Shown: positions 29,990-38,330 of the stretch, piece after piece
Numbering within the stretch: position 1 is the stretch's first letter
Layout of the letters: each line of letters opens with the position of its first letter
NCBI GenBank assembly: GCA_015065285.1
Contig: SVQP01000017.1
Span: 1 to 39,277, forward strand
Reading direction: 5' to 3'
DNA length: 39,277 bases
From: Oscillospiraceae bacterium
GTDB lineage: Bacteria > Bacillota > Clostridia > Oscillospirales > CAG-272
Notes under the pieces: model-generated
What the model was told of the DNA's origin: nothing
What the model saw: the letters and a program-made list of their open reading frames with translations, nothing else
Databases searched by the model: none
Made by a program: the position numbers and the translations under genes

Positions 29990-30018
29990 TTGCATTTTTT
30001 TGCAAAATCGTTTATACT
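29990..30018 (+). promoter_or_regulatory. sigma-A promoter of the solute-binding lipoprotein gene
   Basis: TTGCAT (29990-29995), 17 bases, TATACT (30013-30018), in an AT-rich stretch. It gives a leader of about 190 bases. The 29836-29989 stretch upstream shows no other feature beyond poly-A/T tracts. Confidence 0.7.
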
Positions 30019-30102
30019 ATATGTAAATATGCGAGTGAAAGGGCTTGCGTTTCGGCTCATGCGTGGGGGTTCTGTGCACATTGTACAGGATTGTCCGCCA
30101 TG

Positions 30103-30122
30103 ATTTGTGCAGGTGCACAAAT
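30103..30122 (+). promoter_or_regulatory. perfect leader hairpin before the solute-binding protein gene
   Basis: ATTTGTGCA, GG, TGCACAAAT: a 9-base-pair perfect palindrome in the 190-base leader. A related GTGCACATTGTAC lies 25 bases earlier. It could be a regulator site or RNA structure. Confidence 0.5.
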
Positions 30123-30218
30123 TCCGATTGGCGTCGCAAACCGAGCTCTCCGATACTCCAACGGTTGCCCCGATACGCAGCCGTGATTTTTCAAATGCAC
30201 GAGGAGGAAATCTCAACT

Positions 30219-32438
30219 ATGACTAAGCGAATCCTTGCTTCCGTTCTTTGTCTTGTCATGCTGGTCTGCTCTCTGGCTTGCCTGAGTGCTTGCAGCGCTG
30301 ACGACGAAGATAAGGGTCAGTACCTGACCATGTATCTGTCTGATCAGGTATACGATCTGGACCCCGCTAACGCCTACTACAACGATGCAACAACCAGCAT
30401 CGTAAACCTGCTGTTCGAGACCCTGTTCAAGGTCAACGAAAAGGGTCAGGTCAAGAAGTCTTTGGTTAAGAAGTACGTCATCAACGAGGACGCTACCGCT
30501 AACGAGTACACCATGGACATCTACCTGAACAACACCTGCTGGTCTGACGGTACTTACGTATCCGCAAACGACGTTGTATACGCGTGGAAGCGCGTTCTGG
30601 ACGTTGAAAGCTCTTACGAGGCTGCTGCTCTTCTCTACGATATCAAGAATGCCCGCTCCGTTAAGGAAGGCGACATGTCGATCGACGACCTTGCTATCTA
30701 CGCAGAAGGCGAGCTGATGATTTCGGTAGAATTCGAGGGTCCCATTGATTATGACCAGTTCATTCTCAATCTGACCAGCGTAGCACTTGCTCCCTTGCGT
30801 GAGGACATCTCTGCAAAGCCCGACTGGGCAAAGAAGCCTGCTACCATCGTATGCTCCGGTCCCTTCAAGCTTGGTAGAGTAGAGTTTGTTGAAAACTCCA
30901 CCAAGTACTTTGATGCTTACGCTGAGACCAAGCTGCCCGATGGCACCATTGAGGTAGGTAAGGACGAGAAGGAATCCCTGATCAAGTTCCTGGTTCTGGA
31001 GCGCAACGCTTACTACTACCGCGACGTTGAAAAGGAAGAAAAGCTGGATAAGTACGTTACTCCTTATAGAATTATTGTAGATTTCTCCATGACCGACGAG
31101 CAGGTTGCACAGGCTTATGAGGCCGGCGCAATTCTGTACATCGATAATATCCCCTACTCCTGGCGCCATGATGATGCTTATGCAGATCTGCTCAAGGACG
31201 TAGACGTGGCAGATGCAATGTCCAACCACACCTACTACTTCAATCAGAATGCTCTGATCGATGACGGCGCTGAGGGTGAATATCTGTTCGCCAACAAAAC
31301 GGTTCGTCAGGTCCTTTCCAAGGCAATCGACCGTCAGGCAATTGCCGACGCTGTAGTTTATGCCGAGGCTGCTACCGGTATCGTGCCCAACGGCGTATTT
31401 GAGTCCAACTCCAAGAAGACCACCTTCCGTGATGCTGTTGAGACCTCCTACGCAAACCTGAGCACTGTTTCGATCGATGACCTGAAGTCCGAGCTTTCCG
31501 CAGCAGGCATTAAGCCCGGCAAGTACTCCTTCTCCATCACCGTTGCTGCTTACGACGAAGTACACGTAGCAATTGCAAAGATGGTTGCAGATCAGTGGAG
31601 CGATCTTGGCTTTGACGTTTCGGTCAACAAGAGAGGCACCATTACCAACAACGACTACTACAAGTGGACAGAATCCACTCCCGAGGATATTTGTGACGAC
31701 CTGTACGGTGAAGACCTGCGCAGAGGCGAATTCGAGGTTATCGCGCTGGATCTGGGTGCTCTTACCGCTGATCCCTACTCCGTGCTTGCTCCCTTCGCAA
31801 AGGCATTCTCCGGTCAGGGCATGGATATGTCCGACTCCGAGAACTACCAGCTCACTCCTCACATCTCCGGCTTTGACAATGAGGAATACAACGATCTGAT
31901 CAATGCCGTTTACTTCCTGCAGTATTACGATAACTTCAACAAGTTCTTCTACAATACCGCATACGGTACCGACTACTTCGAAACCAAGGAAGCTGCTGAC
32001 AGCGTTTACGCTGCAATCACTGAAGTATATAACAAGTACGGCATTACTCCTTCCGAAAAGACCTACCATGCAGATCGCGCAACTCTGCTCCGTGCAGCTG
32101 AAGAGATCCTGATGGAAGAGGTTCCCGTAACCCCCATCGTAACCAACCAGTACGCATCTCTCTCCTCCTCCACCATTAAGAAGGTTCAGGACACCTACAC
32201 CAATCCTCTGGTTCTGACCAAGGCAAACGTTTCCGGTGTTTCCTACAACTCTTATCTGGACAAGGTCGAGGCTTTCCTGGAGGCTAACTTCGAGGCTTAC
32301 ACCTCTGACAGACAGTCCTACCTGTACAACAAGTTCAAGGGCAATGACAAGGTATACAGTGCCGGCGAATTTGATTATGAGGCTTTCAAGAAGGAAACCT
32401 CTCACTACAGCTTCCTGTTTGCAGACGAACAGGAATAA
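30219..32438 (+). CDS. ABC-type solute-binding lipoprotein, family 5 (oligopeptide-binding)
   Basis: 739 residues, longer than the usual 530-600. Signal and lipobox MTKRILASVLCLVMLVCSLA then CLSAC, lipid on Cys25. The family 5 features are LYLSDQVYDLDPANAYYND-like (MYLSDQVYDLDPANAYYND), IVNLLFETLFKVNEKGQVKK, CWSDGTYVSANDVVYAWKRV, and VRQVLSKAIDRQAIADAVVY. OppA-type proteins capture peptides or similar solutes for an ABC importer. The ATG at 30219 follows GAGGAGGAAA; the longer frame from 30045 lacks a signal start. No permease or ATPase genes are adjacent. The codon use is strongly biased (AAG, GAG, CTG, GTT), as in highly expressed genes. A mid-protein insertion around residues 410-470 is acidic. 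Confidence 0.9.
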   Translation: MTKRILASVLCLVMLVCSLACLSACSADDEDKGQYLTMYLSDQVYDLDPANAYYNDATTSIVNLLFETLFKVNEKGQVKKSLVKKYVINEDATANEYTMDIYLNNTCWSDGTYVSANDVVYAWKRVLDVESSYEAAALLYDIKNARSVKEGDMSIDDLAIYAEGELMISVEFEGPIDYDQFILNLTSVALAPLREDISAKPDWAKKPATIVCSGPFKLGRVEFVENSTKYFDAYAETKLPDGTIEVGKDEKESLIKFLVLERNAYYYRDVEKEEKLDKYVTPYRIIVDFSMTDEQVAQAYEAGAILYIDNIPYSWRHDDAYADLLKDVDVADAMSNHTYYFNQNALIDDGAEGEYLFANKTVRQVLSKAIDRQAIADAVVYAEAATGIVPNGVFESNSKKTTFRDAVETSYANLSTVSIDDLKSELSAAGIKPGKYSFSITVAAYDEVHVAIAKMVADQWSDLGFDVSVNKRGTITNNDYYKWTESTPEDICDDLYGEDLRRGEFEVIALDLGALTADPYSVLAPFAKAFSGQGMDMSDSENYQLTPHISGFDNEEYNDLINAVYFLQYYDNFNKFFYNTAYGTDYFETKEAADSVYAAITEVYNKYGITPSEKTYHADRATLLRAAEEILMEEVPVTPIVTNQYASLSSSTIKKVQDTYTNPLVLTKANVSGVSYNSYLDKVEAFLEANFEAYTSDRQSYLYNKFKGNDKVYSAGEFDYEAFKKETSHYSFLFADEQE

Positions 32439-32451
32439 ATCAAAAAAATTC

Positions 32452-32486
32452 AGCCCTGCGATGCAAATCGCAGGGCTATTTTTCTT
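32452..32486 (+). terminator. terminator of the solute-binding protein gene
   Basis: AGCCCTGCGAT (32452-32462), GCAA loop, ATCGCAGGGCT (32467-32477), then ATTTTTCTTT. Confidence 0.95.
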
Positions 32487-32495
32487 TGTAAAGTG

Positions 32496-32524
32496 TAGAC
32501 AAACAAAACAAATTGTGGTATAAT
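32496..32524 (+). promoter_or_regulatory. sigma-A promoter of the MBL-hydrolase/aminoacyl-tRNA ligase operon
   Basis: TAGACA (32496-32501), 17 bases, TATAAT (32519-32524). Confidence 0.75.
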
Positions 32525-32556
32525 ATGATGTATTCTTATGTAAAGCGGAGGAAGAT

Positions 32557-33174
32557 ATGAAAATTATCAATCTGTTCCCCGGCTCATACAACTCCAATTG
32601 CTATATTCTGGTGCACAATAAAGAGGCGCTAGTCATTGACCCGAGCGCATCCGCAAAATCGATTCTGGAGCGCGTGCATGCAGAAGGAGCTGAGCTGACG
32701 GGCATTTTGCTGACACACGGGCACTTTGATCACATCGTTTCGATCGATACCCTGCGCCGCATCTCTTCAGCACCGCTCATGATCCATAAGGAGGATGCCG
32801 AAATGCTGGAGGATGGCGTCAAAAACGCGTTTTCCCTGTTCTTCGGTCAGGATATTTCCTATGCCCCCGCGCAACGGCTGTTAGAGGGTGGCGACACGAT
32901 CAACCTTGGCGGCATGCAGATCGAGGTCATTCACCTGCCCGGTCACTCCAAGGGCTCGGTTTGCTACTATATTCCCGGTGAGCGCACCATGTTCACGGGA
33001 GATTTGCTGTTTGCCCAAGGGTATGGCAGAGCCGATTTACACGGTGGCAATGCATTCACCCTGCGCACCTCGCTTTGCGCTCTGCGGCAATATCCCAAGA
33101 ACGTCACCATTTATCCCGGACACGGAGAATCCGCACAGCTGGGACATGCTTTGGACGTGGCTTTTTATCTGTAA
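32557..33174 (+). CDS. MBL-fold metallo-hydrolase (glyoxalase II-like)
   Basis: 205 residues. The metal site motif is LLTHGHFDHIVSID (HxHxDH form THGHFDH), followed by LPGHSKGSVCYYIP, MFTGDLLFAQGYGRADLHGG and the final IYPGHGES. This is the compact YcbL/GloB-like type: two zinc ions bound by His and Asp. It probably hydrolyses a thioester such as S-lactoylglutathione or a related thiol ester in the cytoplasm; the true substrate is not known. GGAGG lies 6 bases before the ATG. It is the first gene of a likely operon with gltX, 32 bases downstream. Confidence 0.9.
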   Translation: MKIINLFPGSYNSNCYILVHNKEALVIDPSASAKSILERVHAEGAELTGILLTHGHFDHIVSIDTLRRISSAPLMIHKEDAEMLEDGVKNAFSLFFGQDISYAPAQRLLEGGDTINLGGMQIEVIHLPGHSKGSVCYYIPGERTMFTGDLLFAQGYGRADLHGGNAFTLRTSLCALRQYPKNVTIYPGHGESAQLGHALDVAFYL

Positions 33175-33206
33175 ATCTATTTAATTAATATATTGAGGAA
33201 AATATG

Positions 33207-34892
33207 ATGGACTATCAACTTCTTGCCGATCTGCTTTTCCCGCAGATCACCAAAACCCCTGCCGATATCGAGGCGGCATATCCCGCACGTCAGCTGCCAG
33301 AGGGCGCAAAGGTCACCCGTTTTGCTCCCAGCCCCACAGGCTTTGTGCATTTCGGAGGTCTGTTCCCTTCCACGGTTGGTGAGCGTCTGGCACACCAGAG
33401 CGGCGGCGTATTTTATCTGAGAATTGAGGATACCGATGCCAAGCGCGAGGTTCCCGGTGCAGCCGAGGGTCTGATCAAGACGCTGGCACACTACGGCATT
33501 CACTTTGACGAGGGCGCCATTCTGGACGAGACCGGCAAGGTCAGCGACCAGGGTGCTTACGGCCCTTACAAGCAGAGTGCCCGTGCCGAGATCTACCAGA
33601 CCTATGCCAAGGATCTTGTCAGCAAGGGACTGGCTTACCCCTGCTTTACCACTGAGGAAGAGCTGGAGGCACTGCAGGCTGTTAATAAAAAGGAAGAGAT
33701 CAAGAATACCGACTGGCAGGCACAGGCGGAGCAGCGTCGCGAGCAAACGCTCAAGATGCGTGCGATCACCATGGACGAGGTCAAGGAGAATCTTGCCGCA
33801 GGCAATCCCTTTGTGCTTCGCATCTTAGCCGACGGTGATCCCACTAAGAAAACGCCCTTTACCGATCTTGTCAGAGGTAAGCTGGACGTACCCGAAAACG
33901 ATGAGGATTTCGTGCTGCTCAAGTCGGACGGTATTCCCACCTACCACTTTGCGCACGCAGTGGATGACCACCTGATGGGCACAACCCACGTCATTCGCGG
34001 TGAGGAATGGCTGCCCAGCCTTGCAAAGCACATTCAGCTGTTCCGCTATCTTGGTTTCCGTTTGCCCAAATACATGCACATCTCCCAGATCATGCGTCTG
34101 GATGAGAACGGCAATAAAAAGAAGCTTTCCAAGCGCGATATGGGCGCAAACATGGACGATTATGCAGCCATGGGATATGCCCCTGAGTGCGTTTGCGAGT
34201 ACGTCATGACCCTGCTCAACTCCAACTACGAGGAGTGGCACGCACAGAATCCCGAAAAGCCCTATACCGAGTTCCCCTTCAATATCAAGAAGATGAGCGC
34301 TTCGGGCTGCCTGTTTGATTTCGGCAAGCTGAACGACGTTTCAAAGAACGTCATCTCCCGCATGAGTGCACAGAAGGTCACGCTGGCTGTCACTGAGTGG
34401 GCTCAGACCTACGATCCCGAATTCGGTGCGCTGCTGGCTCGTGATCCCGCGTATGCCGCAAACATTTTTGCCATCGGTCGCGGCGGCAAAAAGCCCCGTA
34501 AGGATCTGGCTGTGTGGAAGGATGCGCGCCCCTATATGGGCTTCTTCTACGACGAGCTGTTCACCCTGACCGAACAGTATCCCGAGCAATTTGACAAAGC
34601 CGATATCAAGGCAACGCTGCAAGGCTTTATCAAGACCTTTGACATTTCGGACGATATGAACACCTGGTTTGAAAAGATCAAGGAGATCGGTGCAGGTCTC
34701 GGTTACACCGCAGACATGAAGGCTTACAAGGCTGATCCCACTGCATTCAAGGGCAGCGTGGCTGATATTTCCATGTTCCTACGCTTGGCTGTGACCGGCA
34801 AGACCAACGCGCCCGACCTTTGGACGGTCATGCAGATCCTTGGCTACGATCGCACGGTCGCGCGCCTTGAGAGCATGCTCGAAACCCTGTAA
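33207..34892 (+). CDS. gltX: glutamate--tRNA ligase
   Basis: 561 residues. The class I signature is FAPSPTGFVHFGGLFPSTVG (HIGH variant VHFG), followed by FYLRIEDTDAKREVPGA; the KMSKS loop is NKKKLSKRDMGANMDDY. The fold with DGIPTYHFAHAVDDHLMGTT, HVIRGEEWLPSLAKHIQLF is GltX. The protein is longer than the standard ~485, with extra residues after the first Rossmann half and in the anticodon region, a form common in Clostridia. Two ATGs are possible (33204 and 33207); the second is better spaced from GAGGA (33195-33199). It charges tRNA-Glu. glnS follows directly, so misacylation of tRNA-Gln is not obligatory. Confidence 0.95.
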   Translation: MDYQLLADLLFPQITKTPADIEAAYPARQLPEGAKVTRFAPSPTGFVHFGGLFPSTVGERLAHQSGGVFYLRIEDTDAKREVPGAAEGLIKTLAHYGIHFDEGAILDETGKVSDQGAYGPYKQSARAEIYQTYAKDLVSKGLAYPCFTTEEELEALQAVNKKEEIKNTDWQAQAEQRREQTLKMRAITMDEVKENLAAGNPFVLRILADGDPTKKTPFTDLVRGKLDVPENDEDFVLLKSDGIPTYHFAHAVDDHLMGTTHVIRGEEWLPSLAKHIQLFRYLGFRLPKYMHISQIMRLDENGNKKKLSKRDMGANMDDYAAMGYAPECVCEYVMTLLNSNYEEWHAQNPEKPYTEFPFNIKKMSASGCLFDFGKLNDVSKNVISRMSAQKVTLAVTEWAQTYDPEFGALLARDPAYAANIFAIGRGGKKPRKDLAVWKDARPYMGFFYDELFTLTEQYPEQFDKADIKATLQGFIKTFDISDDMNTWFEKIKEIGAGLGYTADMKAYKADPTAFKGSVADISMFLRLAVTGKTNAPDLWTVMQILGYDRTVARLESMLETL

Positions 34893-34920
34893 ACTCTATA
34901 ATTAATTGAGGAATATTATC

Positions 34921-36573
34921 ATGGCAGAAACCAACAACAACTTTATTTTTGATATTATCAACGAGGATCTGAGCGTTAACCCCGAGCTCAAGATCCACAC
35001 CCGCTTCCCGCCCGAGCCCAACGGATATCTGCATATCGGCTCGGTCAAGGCGATCTGCATCAACACCGACGTTGCAAACAAGTATGCAGGACTTTTCAAC
35101 CTGCGCTATGACGACACCAACCCTGCCAAGGAATCCGACGAGTTTGTACGCTCGATCCGCGAGGACCTGGAGTGGCTGGGCGCTACCCCCACGGGCGGCG
35201 TGTTCTATGGCTCGGATTACTTTGGCAAGTGCTATGAGTTTGCCGTACAGCTGATCAAGCAGGGCGACGCTTACGTTTGCGACCTTTCCAAGGATGACCT
35301 TGCCGACTACAAGGGCACCGACCGCTCTGTTGCCTCCAAGGAATCCCCTTACCGCAACCGCTCGGTAGAAGAGAATCTGGATCTGTTCGAGAGAATGAGG
35401 AACGGCGAATTCCCGGACGGTGCACGCACGCTGCGCGCCAAGATCGACCCCTCCAGCGACAACCCCTATCTGCGTGACCCCGTTATCTACAGAATCAAGC
35501 ACATTCACCATCACCGTCAGGGTGACGAGTGGTGCGTTTACCCCATGTACGACTTTGCGCATCCCATTCAGGACGCGCTGGAAGGCATTACCCATTCCCT
35601 TTGCTCCAGTGAATTTCGAAACCACCGTCCTCTGTACGACTGGGTGGTTGACAAGATCGGCTTTGCGCAAAAGCCCCACCAGTGGGAGTTCGGTCGCATG
35701 AACATTACCTACACGGTCATGTCCAAGCGCTATCTGCGTCAGCTGGTTGAAGAAGGTCACGTGGACGGCTGGGATGACCCCCGTCTGCCTACGCTTTGCG
35801 GTCTGCGCCGTCGCGGTTATACCCCCGAGGCACTGTTCACCTTTGTCAGAGAAGCGGGCGTAACCAACACCGACCACACTGTGGACGTGCGCCAGCTCGA
35901 GGCTTGCGTGCGCGACGATCTCAACGAAAACGCACTGCGTCGCGTTGCCATCGTCAACCCCATCAAGGTCATTATTGACAACTATCCCGAGGACAAGGAA
36001 GAAATGATCAGCCTGCCCAACCATCCTCAGAAGGAAGAGCTTGGCAGACGTGACGTTCCCATGACCCGTGAGATCTATATTGACGCAGATGACTTTGCAG
36101 AGGTTCCGCCTCCCAAGTTCTTCCGTCTCAAGCCCGACAGCGAGGTTCGTCTGATGGGCGGCTATATCATCCGCTGCGGTGAGATTATCAAGAATGCTGA
36201 CGGCAGCATCAAGGAGATCCACGCAACCGCTGATCTGGAAACCGGTAACGGCATGCCCGCTGACGGCAGAAAGATCAAGGGCACCATTCACTGGCTGTCC
36301 GCCAAGTATGCGCGCCCTGTGACCGTGATGCTGTACGATCGCCTGTTCAACATTGAAAACACGGCTGACGTGCCCGAGGGCAAGACCTATCTGGACTTCC
36401 TCAACCCCGATTCCCTTTCCAAGATTGAGGGCGCAATGGTTGAGCCCTGCCTTGCTGATGCAGCCCCCGGTGACAAGTTCCAGTTTGTCCGTGTAGGCTA
36501 TTTCTGCAAGGACTCCAAGAATGCGGATACCTTCAACCGCATCGTGGGTCTGCGTGACAGCTTCAAGGCTTAA
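34921..36573 (+). CDS. glnS: glutamine--tRNA ligase
   Basis: 550 residues. RFPPEPNGYLHIGSVKAICI is the GlnRS form of HIGH, followed by LRYDDTNPAKESDEFVRSI. The specificity region is DEWCVYPMYDFAHPIQDALE then GITHSLCSSEFRNHRPLYDW. The KMSKS loop is TVMSKRYLRQLV, and the C-terminal beta-barrel anticodon domains are present (IYIDADDFAEVPPPKFFRL). The ATG at 34921 follows AGGAATATTATC; the longer frame from 34906 is a TTG within the gap. It charges tRNA-Gln directly. Many Firmicutes lack GlnRS and use GatCAB instead, so this is probably an ancestral acquisition. It sits 28 bases after gltX. Confidence 0.97.
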   Translation: MAETNNNFIFDIINEDLSVNPELKIHTRFPPEPNGYLHIGSVKAICINTDVANKYAGLFNLRYDDTNPAKESDEFVRSIREDLEWLGATPTGGVFYGSDYFGKCYEFAVQLIKQGDAYVCDLSKDDLADYKGTDRSVASKESPYRNRSVEENLDLFERMRNGEFPDGARTLRAKIDPSSDNPYLRDPVIYRIKHIHHHRQGDEWCVYPMYDFAHPIQDALEGITHSLCSSEFRNHRPLYDWVVDKIGFAQKPHQWEFGRMNITYTVMSKRYLRQLVEEGHVDGWDDPRLPTLCGLRRRGYTPEALFTFVREAGVTNTDHTVDVRQLEACVRDDLNENALRRVAIVNPIKVIIDNYPEDKEEMISLPNHPQKEELGRRDVPMTREIYIDADDFAEVPPPKFFRLKPDSEVRLMGGYIIRCGEIIKNADGSIKEIHATADLETGNGMPADGRKIKGTIHWLSAKYARPVTVMLYDRLFNIENTADVPEGKTYLDFLNPDSLSKIEGAMVEPCLADAAPGDKFQFVRVGYFCKDSKNADTFNRIVGLRDSFKA

Positions 36574-36582
36574 GGTGCTCTT

Positions 36583-36918
36583 ATGGATTTTGCACAGATG
36601 CTGGCAAATCTGACCCCGTATGCCATTGCCTACGCCATTCTGGCAGCATGGCTGGTGGTCATTTCAATCATTTCTGCAATCGTTTGTATCTACGACAAGG
36701 TGGTTTCCAAAACCGGCAAGGTGGTGCTGCGCATCCCCGAAAAGGTGCTGTTTACCTCTCTGCCCCTTTTGGGTGGCTCGCTTGCCATGCTTGTGACCAT
36801 GCTTCTCATTCGTCACAAAACCAAGCACTGGCAGATGATCGTGATCCCGATCATTCTTGTGCTGCAGCTGGTAGCGTTGATCGGTATAACGGCTGTCATT
36901 GCATTCGGAATTATCTGA
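36583..36918 (+). CDS. DUF1294 small membrane protein
   Basis: 111 residues with four hydrophobic segments. The family pattern is visible: CIYDKVVSKTGKVVLRIPEK, then LLGGSLAMLVTMLLIRHKTK, i.e. YDK...R(I/V)PE...GG...RHKTKH. DUF1294 proteins are inner-membrane proteins of unknown function. The ATG is 9 bases after the glnS stop, with AAGGTG as a modest ribosome site, so it is the last gene of the operon before the terminator. The N-terminus has an extra leading helix (YAIAYAILAAWLVVISIISA). Confidence 0.85.
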   Translation: MDFAQMLANLTPYAIAYAILAAWLVVISIISAIVCIYDKVVSKTGKVVLRIPEKVLFTSLPLLGGSLAMLVTMLLIRHKTKHWQMIVIPIILVLQLVALIGITAVIAFGII

Positions 36919-36924
36919 ATATAT

Positions 36925-36954
36925 AAAAGGGGCGCACGACGTGCGCCCCTTTTT
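36925..36954. terminator. bidirectional terminator
   Basis: GGGGCGCAC (36929-36937), GAC loop, GTGCGCCCC (36941-36949), with AAAA before and TTTTT after. It serves the glnS operon and the convergent gene. Confidence 0.93.
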
Positions 36955-36977
36955 CGTTTTATGGCAAGGATTCTGAT

Positions 36978-37862
36978 TCATCCTGCGTTTTTATCCGATA
37001 CCCATGCGTTTGACCAGCGTTCTTGCTCGGATTCATATGCGTCCGAAAGCGTAAAGCTAACCCAAATAGAATAAGGCTCATATCCTTCTTGCGTGCACCA
37101 AAACACGGTATAATCTCCGTCCTCAAATTCACCGCACTCGTAATATCCGTGCGGTTTTCCGGCTATGGCAATCACCTCTGCATAGCTCATGCCCTTCCTG
37201 ATGCTCCGGACCTCTTGATTTGTAGGCTCATGGGTTCTGTCAAAATCAAAAATACTCTCCAATTCCAGAGTTCGCTCAAAGCCAAACTTTTCTTGCAATT
37301 TATTGGTTTCTTGCTCGATTTCAGGCTCGTCCTCCATCGGTCCGTTATAGTAAAAGTAAGAGACGTATGTACCACCGTAATCCGGGGTGTTTATATCCAA
37401 GATTTGAGTTCCGTCATAGCCGGGAAAACGCATTCGGATCACAGCTTCTCCACCGTCCGCCGTTTCCCAGACCAAATATCTGTTTCCCGCAGCGCAATCC
37501 ATATAATGCGGTTTGCCAAGAATTGCGACAGCCTCTATAATGGGCATGTCTTCTGCAATCTTGAGATAGTCCTCGTAGAGCGGCTTGTGCGTCTTTTCGT
37601 AATCAAACAAGGAAAGCTCCTGCTGCTCGGGGAGTGTTTCCAATTCCTGTTCGCCACTTGTGATATCCTGCATCAGACTCGGCTGTTCTTGTGCTTGATT
37701 ATCCGTGCCGACAAACAGCTCTTGCCTTTCCAAAACCTGTTCCAAGGCACCGATCCAGCCATGCTTTGCAACAGAGGAGAAAACGCCCACGATCAATACC
37801 AGCGCCGCCAGCACCACCATGGAATAAATGATGATAATGGCAATTTTTGCTCCTTTACTCAT
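36978..37862 (-). CDS. membrane-anchored protein with two BamE/SmpA-like domains
   Basis: 294 residues. An N-terminal membrane helix (about 6-29, AKIAIIIIYSMVVLAALVLI) is followed by a Gln/Glu-rich linker. Two related extracellular domains follow: EDMPIIEAVAILGKPHYMDC with YLVWETADGG, and RKGMSYAEVIAIAGKPHGYY with DYTVFWCTQEG. Each is a GMxxxEV...LGKPH...W pattern, as in BamE/SmpA lipoproteins of Gram-negatives and unnamed proteins of Gram-positives. Both domains are preceded by the same phrase (DFDRTHEP / DYEKTHKP), so they arose by internal duplication. The ATG at 37862 follows AAGGGGA. Function unknown; a cell-envelope role is probable. Confidence 0.72.
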   Translation of the reverse strand: MSKGAKIAIIIIYSMVVLAALVLIVGVFSSVAKHGWIGALEQVLERQELFVGTDNQAQEQPSLMQDITSGEQELETLPEQQELSLFDYEKTHKPLYEDYLKIAEDMPIIEAVAILGKPHYMDCAAGNRYLVWETADGGEAVIRMRFPGYDGTQILDINTPDYGGTYVSYFYYNGPMEDEPEIEQETNKLQEKFGFERTLELESIFDFDRTHEPTNQEVRSIRKGMSYAEVIAIAGKPHGYYECGEFEDGDYTVFWCTQEGYEPYSIWVSFTLSDAYESEQERWSNAWVSDKNAG

Positions 37863-37927
37863 AGCCGTCCCCTTTCTTTGCAAGATCTGTTTTATATAAC
37901 AATGCACGTCCGCTTTTGTTTGCATTT

Positions 37928-37956
37928 ATTATAGCATTTATCAAAATTTTTTTCAA
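37928..37956 (-). promoter_or_regulatory. sigma-A promoter of the BamE-like membrane protein gene
   Basis: Minus strand TTGAAA (37951-37956), 17 bases, TATAAT (37928-37933) with TGC upstream. Confidence 0.82.
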
Positions 37957-37995
37957 TACGTTCGATCGAAAATGCAAAATTCTTTGAAAAACCTC

Positions 37996-38024
37996 TTGCA
38001 AATAAGAAAGATATATGATATAAT
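37996..38024 (+). promoter_or_regulatory. sigma-A promoter of the pheS T-box transcript
   Basis: TTGCAA (37996-38001), 17 bases, TATAAT (38019-38024), with TG before the -10. Confidence 0.85.
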
Positions 38025-38030
38025 GTAACG

Positions 38031-38290
38031 GTAAATGCGATGATGAAGTCAGCGCACACGAAAAAGCGTACACAGAGAGGGTCGGCGCGGCTGAAAGCGA
38101 CCTTGCGTGGCGTGTGTTGCATTTCCCTTCGGAGCAGGTCCTGTGAGCCGCATGCGGTAGTGGGACACGGCAGACACCGTTATCGGTCGGCAGAGTGTTG
38201 GCTTTGTGCGCAATTGTGCATCACGCCTTTAGTTGGGTGGTACCGCGGTAATTTTGCCGTCCCATGTCTGTGGGGCGGTTTTTATATTTT
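38031..38290 (+). ncRNA. T-box leader, phenylalanine-specific
   Basis: A leader of about 260 bases. The T-box core GGGTGGTACCGCGG is at 38235-38248, with UGGU able to pair with the ACCA end of tRNA-Phe. In Stem I the sequence GTTGCATTTCCCTTCGG offers TTC (38123-38125) as specifier, fitting the downstream pheS. The terminator is CCGTCCCA (38257-38264)/TGGGGCGG followed by TTTTTATATTTTT. Confidence 0.88.
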
Positions 38291-38330
38291 TACAAATAAT
38301 TTTTTGAACAATAAAAGGAAGGAATTCATC

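Noticed and set aside
30213-32597. 794-codon open frame on the minus strand
   Set aside because: Antisense to the solute-binding lipoprotein. It arises from that gene's strong codon bias and has no recognisable motifs.
34828-36291. 487-codon open frame on the minus strand
   Set aside because: Antisense to glnS, composition typical of a shadow frame.
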